From assembly GCF_022965805.1 (NCBI RefSeq), contig NC_133105.1, positions 33,180,867 through 33,244,866 on the forward strand: a stretch of 64,000 bases of DNA, read 5' to 3'. Every line of letters starts with the position of its first letter. The stretch's first letter is position 1. A program made the translations under genes and the position numbers. Below the pieces are notes generated by a model. The model saw only the letters and a list, made by a program, of their open reading frames with translations, was not told the origin of the DNA and made no database searches. Source of the DNA: Primulina eburnea. Taxonomy: Eukaryota; Streptophyta; Magnoliopsida; Lamiales; Gesneriaceae. Of the stretch, positions 36,590-48,540 are shown piece after piece.

Positions 36590-38398
36590 TGTGGGGACCC
36601 GGGCTCTAACTCAATTCTTTTGGGATTTATTGGATCTTTGCTCGAAAATGTGGGTCAAAATTTTGCTTTTAACATTAAATCAAATGTATAATCAAAGCAT
36701 AACACGTCTTTATAATAATTAAACAACATCATGTACATACAAGTCTTTTTAGTACAATCATATACTAGTGTTCAAGTCCCAACTACAACATAAGTAGTAC
36801 AAGTCTAGTAGATCAACACTAGAAATCTTCAACGCCCGAGTTCTCCATGCTATCATCAATCTCTCATCTAGCTCGAGACCCAGATCCTGCCCCACCTGTT
36901 GCCATGCACACATACAGAGACGACAACAGCCGGATAACTCCGGTGAGAACAAATCCCAGTATAAAACATGGATGCATGCAATGTAACTAAATCAAGTACA
37001 AAAGCATAGCATATATCAAGTAACATGAATTAAAATCTAAACATGTAAAGGAATACAAATCTGTATTCAACATATAGTTCTTGACTCGATTCGTTTCTAA
37101 TCTAGGGATCCCAGTGTGAATAAGACGGTCTGTCACCTACCCAACCACTCGGGGTGACGGTACAGTCTTATTCCTAGACTTCGGTCAACTCTGTATCGAA
37201 GGTCTACACATAGAGTAAATCTGCTCCTATGCATCGATACACCGAAACGTCTAGTTTTGGCCAATCTGCCAATATCTCCTATCTCAGGACTCGAATATAA
37301 ATCAATAAACAAGACATTACATAATCAATGTAATAACAATCTAGTATGTGATTTAGGGAAACTCGTATCAATTCTGAATCGAGTTGTGCAATCCCGTGAC
37401 CACATGAATTATACCTTTCGTCGCACAATGTCTGTCGAGATCTTGAAATCGGAATGTCGAGTCTGACAATAACAACTCTGAAAGGCAATGTAGACATGCA
37501 ATATTAATTCTCAATTCAATTCAGCACATATACAATTCAATACTCGGTTTTGATACAATTCGACAGCATAACAGCGTAATCTCGTGATACCGATAACTCA
37601 ATAATATCATACTCAATCACAAGCAACTCATACTATCATCAAAACATCAACATATATTCTGAAATCTGTAAGTATCCTAACTCATATATGCTGGAAATTT
37701 CGAACAATAGCATACGGTCTCCAAATTTCGATCCGGTAACGAATATATCATGCTCAGTATATCAAGAACACATTATTCTAAATCAAATCTGAATTTCCCC
37801 CAACATGAATATCTGAAACATGCTGAAACTGCAAGAAACTTACTTCCTTTTGTAGCCAATGATGCAAGGATCAGTAATCTCTACTCGGATTCAAAATCGG
37901 ATGCACCAATCTTTCAAAACTAATGATCTAATCTACCTTGAAGCTTGAGGATTCTTTGGAGGAGGAGCTCGGTTCTTGTTTCTGAATGAAACAATGAGGT
38001 GTCATTTCAAAGTATATATATAACATGCCAAGTGTCAACATAAAAATCGAAGGTGGCATTTCGCATGCAGCACCGCGGGTGCGGTGGCTCAAGAGCGCGG
38101 GTGCGCTGTGCTCACGGGGAGTTCATCTATAAGTGCAGCACCTAGACCGCGGGTGCGGTCCCTGCATGACCGCGGGTGCGGTCTCACCACCGCGGGTGCG
38201 GTCTTGCTTGCACCGCGGGTGCGGTCTTGCTACGCACAAATCCACTAATTTCCTCTCAATGCACCGCGGGTGCGGTCCTTCCTGTACCGCGGGTGCGGTG
38301 TGGCTTCGGCCCAGCTTTACAATTCTGATTTAAATGTCATGCATTCTTACCTTTACAAGTCTAACATCAATGCCAGTTAATAATTCTCGAGCCTTACA
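36590..38398 (-). repeat. Element B 3' LTR (1809 bp)
   Basis: It runs from TGTGGGGACCC to GCCTTACA on the + strand, followed by a minus-strand polypurine tract. It contains palindromes (38070-38300), a TATA box (about 38013-38022), the gaataagac hairpin (37118-37173) and the ccgg hairpin (36929-36946). The first 660 bp are about 98% identical to the partial 5' LTR at 43283-43944 by my count of roughly a dozen differences. It inserted into element D; the adjacent 5 bp are catga. Confidence 0.92.
38070..38300 (-). repeat. GC-rich palindrome array in element B LTR
   Basis: About eight copies of accgcgggtgcggt-like sequence. In the element's direction the array ends about 48 bp before the TATA box at 38013-38022. 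Confidence 0.8.
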
Positions 38399-38436
38399 TT
38401 TCTCCCCCTCTTAGACAGGAGTTCTTCCTCGAACTC
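38399..38436 (-). other. Element B polypurine tract and pre-PPT hairpin
   Basis: On the minus strand, a hairpin with arms GAGTTC / GAACTC (38419-38436) precedes a run read as gtctaagagggggagaaa that ends at the LTR start TGTAAGGC. Confidence 0.8.
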
Positions 38437-38500
38437 GTACGCAAGTTATCATGCAAGTATACCCAAAACAGTATAATCAAAATTGAAAGGAAGACTCACA

Positions 38501-41500
38501 TCATATGAATAGCTCGGGATGTTTCTGCCTCATATCAGACTCTGTCTCCCAAGTTGCTTCCTCGATGCCATGACGACTCCACTGAACCTTCACAAGCGGA
38601 ATGGTCTTGGTTCTAAGCTGTTTCTCTTTCCGATCAAGAATCTGTATTGGTCTTTCAACATAACTCAGAGTTTGATCTAACTCGGCTTCGTCAGGCTGAA
38701 TGACATGAGAATCATCTGGCATATATCTGCGCAACATCGATACATGAAAAACGTCGTGTATACCCGATAATGAAGGAGGAAGAGCAAGTCTGTAAGCTCG
38801 ATCGCCAATCTTTTCAAGAATCTCATACGGACCGATGAATCTAGGAGACAGCTTTCCACGCTTGCCAAATCATGACAACGTCTCTGAAAGGTGAAATCTT
38901 CAAAAATACTCTGTCTCCTTGCTCAAATATCAACGGTCTTCGTCTAATATTGGCGTATTTCGCTTGCCTATCATGTGCCGTCTTCATTCTCTTTTGAATG
39001 ATCTTCACTTTCTCGGTCATCTCACGAATCATATCCGGCCCCAACTCTGGAACCTCGGAGATATCATCCCAGTACAACGGAGATCTGCACATCATTCCGT
39101 ATAAAGCTTCGAACGGTGCCATCTCGATGCTAGTCTGATAGCTGTTGTTGTATGAAAACTCATACAACGGCAATGAATCTTGCCAACTAGTACCAAAATC
39201 TAGTACTACAGCTCTCAGCATGTCCTCTAAAGTCTGGATTGTCCGCTCTGACTGTCCGTCTGTCTGAGGATGATAAGCAGTGCTCAGGTGTAAAGTCGTA
39301 CCTAGAGCCTGCTGCAAACTGTGCCAAAAGTGGGAAGTAAATCGTGGATCACGATCTGATACGATCGACTTCGGCACATCATGCAATCTGACGACCTCTC
39401 TGACATACAACTCTGCCATCAGATCGTGTCGATAGGTCATTCTGTACGGAATAAAGCACGCTGATTTGGTCAGTCTGTCTATCACAACCCAAATCGCGTC
39501 ACAGCCCCGCGAAGATCGAGGTAACTTCGTCACGAAATCCATGGAAATGTGGTCCCATTTCCATTCAGGAACAGACAAACTCTGAAGTAAACCTCCGGGC
39601 TTCTTTCTTTCTGCCTTCACCTGCTGGCAATTCAAACATTTAGACACAAATTCTGCAATATCTGTCTTCATCTGCTTCCACCAGAATTGTGTCTTCAGAT
39701 CATTGTACATCTTCCTGCCACCAGGATGAATGCTGAACCGGCTACAGTGTACCTCTGACATGATCTGTCGTCTTAATTCTGAAACTTCTGGCACTACTAG
39801 ACGGTTATTCACATACAGAACAAAATCTCTAACCTGATATTCTGATATATGACCAGCTCTGACCATATCAATCGATTTCTGAATGCTCGGATCAGTTCTC
39901 TGCGCCTCTTTAACCCTCAAAATCAGATCTGGCTCAATCTGAATCGCAGCAAGTCGCAACGGTCTACTCTCTGTATCAAATGTCAACCCAGACAAGCAAC
40001 AATCCTCTACTAAATTCGATACACCTACTGTCGACAAGGAAAGCGCACATACCTTTCGACTTAAGGCGTCTGCCGCTGCATTCGACTTCCCTGGATAGTA
40101 CTTGATCTCGCAATCAAAATCTTTCAGCAGATCAAGCCATCGTCGCTGCCTCATGTTCAACTCTGACTGAGAAAAGAGATACTTCAAGCTCTTATGATCG
40201 GAATAGATCTCAAATTTCTCGCCATATAGATAATGACGCCAGATCTTAAGTGCAAAAACAATCGCCGCCAATTCAAGATCATGAATCGGGTAACGAGTCT
40301 CGTGCGGCTTCAGCTGTATAGAGGCGTACGCTATCACGTGCCCTCGCTGCATAAGAACACACCCTAGTCCTCTGTGAGATGCGTCACAATATACAACGAA
40401 CTCATTTGTACCTGAAGGAATCGTCAAGACAGGCGCACTAGTCAGCCTCTTCTTCAACTCTACAAAACTGGCTTCACAATCTTCAGACCATACAAATGGC
40501 ATGTTCTTCTGTGTCAACTGGGTGATAGGCTTCGCTATACTGGAGAAATCTCGGATAAAACGACGATAATACCCGGATAGACCCATGAAACTGCGTATCT
40601 CTGGCACAAAAGTCGGTCTCGGCCAACTGATCACAGCCTCAACTTTACTCGGATCTACCGCAATACCATCTCCAGATATAATGTGCCCCAAAAAGACAAC
40701 CTGTTTCAGCCAGAATTCGCACTTGGACAATTTAGCATACAACTGCTCATTTCTCAAAGTCTTCAATACAATTCTCAGATGATCTGCATGCTCAGTCAGA
40801 CTCTTCGAATATACCAAAATATCATCAATGAACACAATCACAAAATCATCTAAATATCTCTGAAAGATGCGGTTCATCAAACTCATAAATACCGCTGGTG
40901 CATTCGTCAAACCAAAAGCAATAACAATAAACTCGTAATGTCCATACCTGGTTCGGAACGCAGTCTTCGGGATATCAACGTCTCTAACTCGGAGCTGATG
41001 ATACCCTGATCTCAAATCAATCTTCGAGTATACAGAAGATCCTTGTAACTGATCAAATAAATCATCGATACGCGGCAAAGGATACTTGTTCTTCACTGTT
41101 GCCTTGTTCAACTGTCTATAATCAATACACAATCGCATTGAACCATCTTTCTTTCGAACAAATAGCACCGGAGCACCCCAAGGTGATACACTCGGTCTAA
41201 TGTATCCCTTGGACAGAAGATCTTCCAACTGCGCTTTCAACTCTTTCAGTCTATCGGTGCCATCCTATACGGAGCTCTCGAAATAGGAACACTGTCTGGC
41301 ACAAGATCTATGCTGAAATCAACCTCTCGAACTGGAGGCAACCCCGGTATCTCATCAGGAAAAACATCTGCAAACTCGCAAACTACTGGCAGATCTGCCA
41401 ATGCTGGGCTCGACTTCAGTAGATCTACTGAGTATACGAGAAAGCCCTCTGCTCCTCTCTGAAGCAATCTACTCATAGTCAGAGCAGATACTAAGGGAAT

Positions 41501-43021
41501 CCGAGATCTGGAACCCTTTCCGTAGAATTTCCACTCATCTGTCATTTCGGGTCTGAATCTGACAATCTTGTGGAAACAATCTACAGTGGCCCTGTACTTG
41601 GTCAACATATCTATACCAACTATACAATCAAAATCAGCTAAACCAAGTACTACACAGTCTAAATCAATCTCATGCCCCTCAAACTGAAGCATACAGTGTC
41701 TAACAGTAGTTACAGATATCAAACCACTTCCCAACGGCGAAGCTATAGACACTACTGTGGACAAAGACTCAACAGGCAATGAATGTCTCAATGCAAAATG
41801 TTCAGATATGAATGTATGGGATGCACCTGTGTCTATCAACACATATGCAGGATAACCGCCAAGGAAACAGTTACCTGCAATGACATCGTCTGGTGCCTCC
41901 TGCGCCTGCTCCTCTGTCAGCGCAAATACCCTAGCCTGCTGTCGGGAAGGTTGACTCACTGTCTGACTACCTCCTGGTCTCTGCTGGGTCTGTGTAGATG
42001 GGGGCTGGAAGGAGTGTACAGAGGATGCCTGTCTTTCCATCTGTGGCACTGGTGCTGATGACCCTGTACTCTGGAATCGTTGTGCACCTCTTTGGGGACA
42101 AACTCTGGCAAAGTGTCCCTGTTGCCTACAGATGTTGCAGCGTCCCATAACTCCTTGACACTGCTCCGTGTCATGTCGCCCTCCGCACGAACTACAGTAC
42201 GTGCCACTATAATCTGACCCCTGAACTCTCTGTCGAGATCCACTCGAACTCGATGAACTGCTCCCGGATTTCTTAAACTGCTTGCCCTTGGCCTTCAGAA
42301 ATTCCTTCTTGCCGCTACTACTAGATCCACTATCGAAACTAGGAGGAGGTGGTGGAAACTGAACGGCGGTAGGCTGTGGCTGTCTCTGCCCCTGAACACT
42401 GTAAGAAGCGCCTCGCTGCCTGATCAGGCCAGCCTCTGCTCCCTTAGCTCTGTTCAGTGCCTCTGAAAAAGTATTAGGCCTCCCGGTGTTTACCAAGGTG
42501 AAGACATCTTGGTTCAGCCCGTTGATGAACTGATCAGCCACTGCCTCATCGTTCCCAGCCACATGCGGTGCAAATCGAAGCAACGCAGAAAATTTAGCAA
42601 CATACTCCTAGATGTTCCACTGTCCCTGCCTCAGATTCGCAAATTCAGCCCCTTTATCTTTTCGGTAAGAGACAGGAAAGAAGCGCTGATAGAACTCATC
42701 CTTGAAGACTTTCCACGTGATATCAAAACCTCGGTTCTCCAAGGCTCTCTTCGTAGTCAACCACCAGCTCTTGGCAACCTCTTGCATCTGATGCCCTATC
42801 AATTTCACACGTCGCTCATCGGTATATGCCAAAGACTCAAACAACATCTCGATATCATCAAGCCAGCTCTCGCACTCCACTGCACTCTCTGTGCCCTTCA
42901 GCGTAGGAGGATGGAAAGACTGAAACCTCTTCAATAAGGTCTCCATCGGCGTAGCGGTGACGTCCATCTGTGCACCTGATGTGCTACCCTGCTCTGGCTG
43001 TGGTATATGTCTAGGCGGCAT
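38501..43021 (-). pseudogene. Element B gag-pol polyprotein, one stop and two frameshifts
   Basis: This is the most complete Gypsy polyprotein in the window. I start it at the ATG at 43021 (MPPRHIPQPEQ), which follows the leader and precedes the first conserved gag segment. An upstream in-frame start at 43180 would add leader sequence. Order: retrotransposon gag, CSSC/CCHC zinc motifs near 42120-42180, protease DTG (41824-41832), reverse transcriptase with FIDD (40821-40829 region), RNase H, integrase with HPGG zinc region and MDFVTKLP / SDRDPRF / [10 protein letters not shown], and a chromodomain-like tail (VKVQWSRHGIEEATWE). Lesions: a TAG stop near 42609 in gag, a missing base near 41250 between protease and RT, and one extra base near 38873 in the integrase C-terminus. 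All catalytic motifs are otherwise present. Close relative of element A. Confidence 0.93.
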
Positions 43022-43264
43022 AAATCTGATTACCAAACTGATTAGTACACAATCAATATCATCTGTCTCAGCCCTCCACTGATCATATACTCTGATCGAG
43101 AATCGGTTTTGATTCAGGCTTGACAAGTATATGCTGTAAATCAACTCAGATAATGCAATAACATATAATAGGGAAAACAATAAATCATGCTAACACATCA
43201 AAAGCAAGGAAGATGACTCGATCTACCCCGCTCATTCTATTCTATCTCAGTCTACAGAACCTAC

Positions 43265-43280
43265 AGCTCTGATACCACCT
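43265..43280 (-). other. Element B primer-binding site
   Basis: Minus strand reads TGGTATCAGAGCT just inside the 5' LTR. This is complementary to the 3' end of initiator tRNA-Met, the usual primer for these elements. Confidence 0.85.
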
Positions 43281-43282
43281 GT

Positions 43283-43944
43283 TGTGGGGACCCGGGCTCT
43301 AACTCAATTCTTTTGGGATTTATTGGATCTTTGCTCGAAAATGTGGGTCAAAATTTTGCTTTTAACATTAAATCAAATGTATAATCAAAGCATAACACGT
43401 CTTTATAATAATTAAACAACATCATGTACATACAAGTCTGTTTAGTACAATCATATACTAGTGTTCAAGTCCCAACTACAACATAAGTAGTACAAGTCTA
43501 GTATATCAACACTAGAAATCTTCAACGCCCGAGATCTCCACGCTATCATCAATCTCTCATCTAGCTCGAGACCCAGATCCTGCCCCACCTGTTGCCATGC
43601 ATACATACAGACACGACAACAACAGGATAACTCCTGTGAGAACAAATCCCAGTATAAAACATGAATGCATGCAATGTAACTAAATCAAGTACAAAAGCAT
43701 AGCATATATCAAGTAACATGAATTAAAATCTAAACATGTAAAGGAATACAAATCTGTATTCAACATATAGTTCTTGACTCGATTCGTTTCTAATCTAGGG
43801 ATCCCAGTGTGAATAAGACGGTCTGTCACCTACCCAACCACTCGGGGTGACGGTACGTCTTATTCCTAGACTTCGGTCAACTCTGTATCGAAGGTCTACA
43901 CATAGAGTAAATCTGCTCCTATGCGTCGATACACCGAAACGTCT
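43283..43944 (-). repeat. Element B 5' LTR, terminal 662 bp, cut by element E
   Basis: It begins TGTGGGGACCC beside the primer-binding site and matches the 3' LTR (36590 onwards) closely until 43944, where element E starts. The rest is not found in the window. It has the gaataagac hairpin (43811-43865) and a ccgg-type hairpin whose arms differ from the 3' LTR in a paired way (43622-43637). Confidence 0.9.
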
Positions 43945-44244
43945 TGTAACGCCCCGAAAATTTTAAGTCCACGCGAACCACATGCATGCAATTATTAAAT
44001 TGCTTTGTATTTTAATTAAATGTTTTAATTGCATTATTTAATTATGTTGTGCATATTTGCATGTTTAAAATATATTTTCTACATGGTTGCATTCAAATGT
44101 TATTTTTAGATTTGGTAAAGTAGTTGGTTGTTTTATTTTAAAATGATATCAAAAATATTTTATGGTTCGGCCGAATGCTACGTGAGGTTTTTAAAAAAAA
44201 AAATTCTAGTACTTTTAAAGCAATAAAAAGGGAAGGACGTTTCA
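43945..44244 (+). repeat. Element E 5' LTR, short form (~300 bp)
   Basis: It begins TGTAACGCCCC and ends at about ttca before the primer-binding site. The first 150 bp or so match the 3' LTR, after which the two differ, which implies a deletion in this copy. Confidence 0.7.
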
Positions 44245-44246
44245 GT

Positions 44247-44263
44247 TGGTATCAGAGCCAGGT
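44247..44263 (+). other. Element E primer-binding site
   Basis: The sequence tggtatcagagccaggt lies 2 bp inside the 5' LTR and is complementary to initiator tRNA-Met. Confidence 0.85.
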
Positions 44264-45473
44264 TCTGTAAAGGGTTGTGCCACCATCAGCGTCGGGAAGA
44301 TCAGTCGTCAAGCCTCAAACTTGTAAGTTTAAATGCTTTATATGATTTTATTACCTGCATAAGTACTTGAATTAAATGTTTACGTCACATGTTTAGTAGC
44401 GTCACGATAATATATGTTCTATATGCTCTGAATTTTTATACGTGTTACGATATGAAATAAGAAATTATTTGATTTTAACGCATGTTGGTTTTGTGGTGGG
44501 ATTGGATGATGTTGATTTTTGGGTTTTAGAATTGACGTTCTACTTTTTGGGCTATAAGTTAATCGAGAATATTATGAATGCTTTGGGACACGTAGATTTT
44601 CTCTAAGAAAATATTTATGATTCATGGTTACTAGTCGAATTAATTTTTGGGAATTAGACATAAGGAATAATTATTCGAGTGTTGCAACGGCTTTGGGAAT
44701 AAGAAAATGTATAAATTGGGATTTTTAGTAAAATTGGTTATAGGAATTGATTTTGGGTAAATAAGTTTAAGTTTATTGAAATTATGTCATGGGAAAGCTG
44801 TAGAAGAAAATTAAGAATGCCAAGAACTTATGGGCTAATCGTAGGATTTTTGAAATTTAAGGACGAATGAGGAAAATTTTTGAGGAAATTAAGAATTTAT
44901 TTTGCAAATATTTAAGGAATTTTGGGACTAGTTTAACAATAAGCGCGAATTGTAAGGGTTATATGGTAGGAATTTTGATGATTTAGACTTTTAGGAATAG
45001 TTGGAACCTTGGGATATCTTGGGTATAATGCTATAAGGAATTTTAATCAAGGGTTTTAAGAATGAATCGATAATAGGCTTGAAAATCTAAGCGTTAGCGG
45101 ATGCGTTTGGGATTTTAAGGTTGAAATTTGATGAGTCGATGAATATTTTGGATATAAAATAAGGAAAATAATATACGATAAGTATGACACTCCATCTTTT
45201 AATATTGGGAATTGTAAGAAAAAATTGAAATTCGAGGTTATAATAGTATAGTACTAAGTCATTTGGGTCTCTTTAAGTTACGATTTGAAAATAAGGATTT
45301 AGAAGATAAAATTAATTGGGTTCAATAAGACGTAAGGACATTCTAGAACTTAAGTTTTATCAGAGTAGCGCAGCCGAAGCGTGGATTTTTGGGATACTAG
45401 AACTAAGTCTAAACTTTGGGTTCTTAAGGATAAGCGAATTTCGAGGACGAAATTCAATTTAAGGGGGGGAGAT

Positions 45474-46533
45474 TGTAACGCCCCGAAAATTTTAAGTCCA
45501 CGCGAACCACATGCATGCAATTATTAAATTGCTTTGTATTTTAATTAAATGTTTTAGTTGCATTATTTAATTATGTTGTGCATATTTGCATGTTTAAAAT
45601 ATATTTTCTACATGGTTGCATTAAAATGTAATTTTTAAAGGTTATTCGAGTTGCGATCGAGAAACGGAGACCGATGGCTGAAAAATAGAAACTGTTTTTA
45701 TTAAAGAATTGTTTTTAGTCATTTAAAATATGGTGATGATTTTTAGTATTTTTGAAAATAAAGGGTTTTGAAGTGATTTTATACGCCGGGACGTAAAATT
45801 TATCGGTGTTGGTTTTTCAACTAAAATACGAACTTTTTGGCAACCCGGCTAATAAATTCACACATTAATTAAAGAAAAACTTTGGTATTATTTTATTTAA
45901 ATCCTAATTAGACTAATGGGCTTAATTTATTGGCTTAATGGGCCTAAGCCTAGTTAGTAAGTTAATTAGCTAATTTTATTATTATAAAACACCTAAACCT
46001 AACCCATGCACTCTTATAAAACTCACGGCAACTCCAATTTAAAAATTCAGAAACACCCCACCCCCTCACGGCACAGTACAAACACAAATTTCAGAAAGTT
46101 TCAAAGGGATTTTGGTGGGTTCAAGAGAGTTTAAGCCTTGGTTTCGATCCGTTCTTCGTTGTCAACGATTATTCGCGCGTAAACAACGCAAAGGCACGCC
46201 ATACATCTCCTTTTCTCGTCTATCACATCATATTATTGTTTAAATTATATTTGAATGAAAAGCATGAGGTTTTTATGAATATTTTCGCAACTATTAATAT
46301 GCATGAGTTTAACTCTTGGTTGTTGATCCAAAAATCATGTTTAATTGGTGTTAAGGGGCTGCCATGGTTAGGGTGTGAATTAAGGGTGTTTTAAACAAGT
46401 TTAGGGGTCTTAGAACACACTAAAACGCTGCAAACGACAAAGGAAACAAGATGGGACCAGGTTGCTGTCATGGGAGTAAAGGAGTTCGGTTTTGTGTCCT
46501 TGTTGGCATGACTGGACTGGGCTTGGTTCCAGT
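45474..46533 (+). repeat. Element E 3' LTR, cut by Copia-2
   Basis: It begins TGTAACGCCCC directly after the purine run aaggggggagat and continues at least 1060 bp to the Copia-2 insertion. It is thus much longer than the 5' copy. An open frame at 46410-46622 crosses the Copia boundary and is not a gene. Confidence 0.8.
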
Positions 46534-48522
46534 GTTAGAGTAGATGCCCTACAAGTCAACTGTTGACTAGGGATTTTATTGACTCGGTTGTAAAGAACAA
46601 TCTTTATTTTAATATAATTCATTATTTCATGGTTCGTTATACTTTATCTGTATACCCATGCAAGCAACATAGATAAAGTCCTTGATTATGCTTTAATACA
46701 AATGAATCGTAATTCGATATTGAAACTCATTTGTAAACACTGCATAATCTAAATTCGTTCCTAGTCGATTCAGCCGCCTAAAACAGGGATAAAGGTCGCT
46801 TGAGCTCGAGACTAGTGTCTGTGATGTTGTGTACTCCGTTTCTTGGTAAGGGCATAGAGATGTCCAAACATACAGATGGGTAGTCATATGATGATTATAC
46901 CGAACAACCCTCCCTCGGACTTTCCAAGTGGTTCTCATACATCGAGAGGATAATTCCGTGGTTATGATTGTATACCATTAGTCCTTATGACCCGAGACAA
47001 CTCTGAGGCTCTATATGCTAGGGCTGTGCTTTGACTCGTTTACCGGCTCCAGGAGAGTCATCAGGTGGCGAGGTTGGGTACAGTCGCGACACATATAGGA
47101 GCCAGTGCATTGTAGCCGGGGATTCACCGCTCACCTACGGGTGTGGATATCCTATGTGATCTGATGTAATAATAGTGCATGGAATCTCTGGCCAGAGTAT
47201 GAGATGTACGTTGGAGAAGGAGTTCTCCAATAGTACACGCGATGCCACTATTATATGTAACACATAGTTATCGAATTAATATGCAACCCTCGATGAACAA
47301 ATGGTTGCAGATTCGATCGGGATATATGAGATGAAGGGACCGTACTGTACGTTAATCATAATCGACTGGTTCTTGCAGGCACTATCAGTGATACCTAGGG
47401 GATCATGGGGCGATGCTACTAGACGCTCCTACCATGATCCGATGGATGCAATCAGAAATGAGTTCTGACATTCTTGATCAAGGTGTTGATGAATAGAATG
47501 CGGCTAACTAGGGTAAGCCCGAATAAGAATAAATGTTATTCTGAATCACAAGGAGTTGTGAACCCACGGCTAGCTGTATCCCTGAACCATTGAGGGTCAC
47601 ACAAGTACTGGATTGTTTGTTCCCGTAGAGAGAATAAATTCAAGAAGTTGAATTTATATTATATAGTAAATTCAAGGAGTTGTATTTATGATAAATAAAT
47701 TTTGAGAGAATAAATTCAAGTAGTTGAATTTATAAAATGTGATAATTTAATTTATTAAACTCAAATGTTGGGTTTATTAAATATTAAATTTTGGAGGTGA
47801 TGTAAATTCAAGTAGTTGAATTTATAATTTAAAATAAGAAATTCAAATGTTGAATTTGTAATATATTTAATTTATTAAGCTCAAAAGTTGAGTTGATTAA
47901 TTAATAAATTAAATATGGTGGATAATATGTTTAATGGGCTTGTAGGGGTACAAGTCCAACATATTAAATAATTAAAGTTTTAATGGACTTTGATTAAATT
48001 AATTAAACTAGTTGGACTAGCTCAATTAATTAAATCAAGCCCATTAATGTTAATTATGTAATTAGGGTTTAATTTATTATAAATAACACATGCAAACAAA
48101 TTAAAACCCCTAGCCACCAACCATAATTCGGCAGACCCACCTCCAAGGAATAAAAAAATCGGCCACTTGGTTTTTGGGAAAGAAAAATATTGTGCCGTCT
48201 CTCTCAATTATTTTCTCTCCTACGCAAATATCTTCCATATTTTCTAGTGCAAATTGGAAGAGGAACATACTATCTAGTCGTGGACTTGATAGGAGGATTT
48301 CTTCAAGAAAGTTCGTAGGGATTCATCAAGAGCCAGATCTGTTATACTGGATCGGTTGGTGTCCAGTGATTAATTCACCAAAGGTATAACGATTCTAACA
48401 TCCTATATCTGTTTTGATAAATCATACGAGCGCCTAAAGCAATATTATTTTGTTTTTCAAAATAAAATAAAAATTTTTAAATCTTCCGCTGCGTTTGGGC
48501 GTGTAGAAAACCGGATCCAACA
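46534..48522 (+). repeat. Copia-2 5' LTR (1989 bp)
   Basis: It runs from TGTTAGAG to CCAACA, directly before the primer-binding site. Overall sequence differs from the Copia-1 LTR, but several blocks are nearly unchanged, including one around 47325-47352 and one around 47370-47390. Repeated palindromes with the form attcaa-n-ttgaat lie at 47635-47960. Confidence 0.9.
47635..47960 (+). repeat. Stem-loop series in Copia-2 LTR
   Basis: At least seven short inverted repeats occur, with arms such as attcaa/ttgaat (about 47637, 47705, 47805, 47840), ctcaa/ttgag (47880) and cttgta/tacaag (47940). They lie in the same part of the LTR as the seven hairpins of Copia-1, but with other spacing and partly other arms. 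Confidence 0.65.
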
Positions 48523-48523
48523 G

Positions 48524-48540
48524 TGGTATCAGAGCCAGGT
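48524..48540 (+). other. Copia-2 primer-binding site
   Basis: The sequence tggtatcagagccaggt begins 2 bp after the LTR and is complementary to the 3' end of initiator tRNA-Met. Confidence 0.9.

Larger units (their letters stand above)
43945..46533 (+). mobile_element. Element E: short non-coding Gypsy-like LTR element
   Basis: Two repeats beginning TGTAACGCCCC (43945 and 45474) flank a 1.2-kb interior. The interior has a primer-binding site (tggtatcagagcc at 44247), a hairpin GAATTTCG / CGAAATTC (45436-45455) and a polypurine tract (45461-45473). No frame above about 60 codons lies inside, so it is non-autonomous (deletion derivative or LARD/TRIM-like). The sense strand is visibly poor in C. 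The adjacent bases on the left are cgtct; the right end is lost under Copia-2. Confidence 0.85.
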
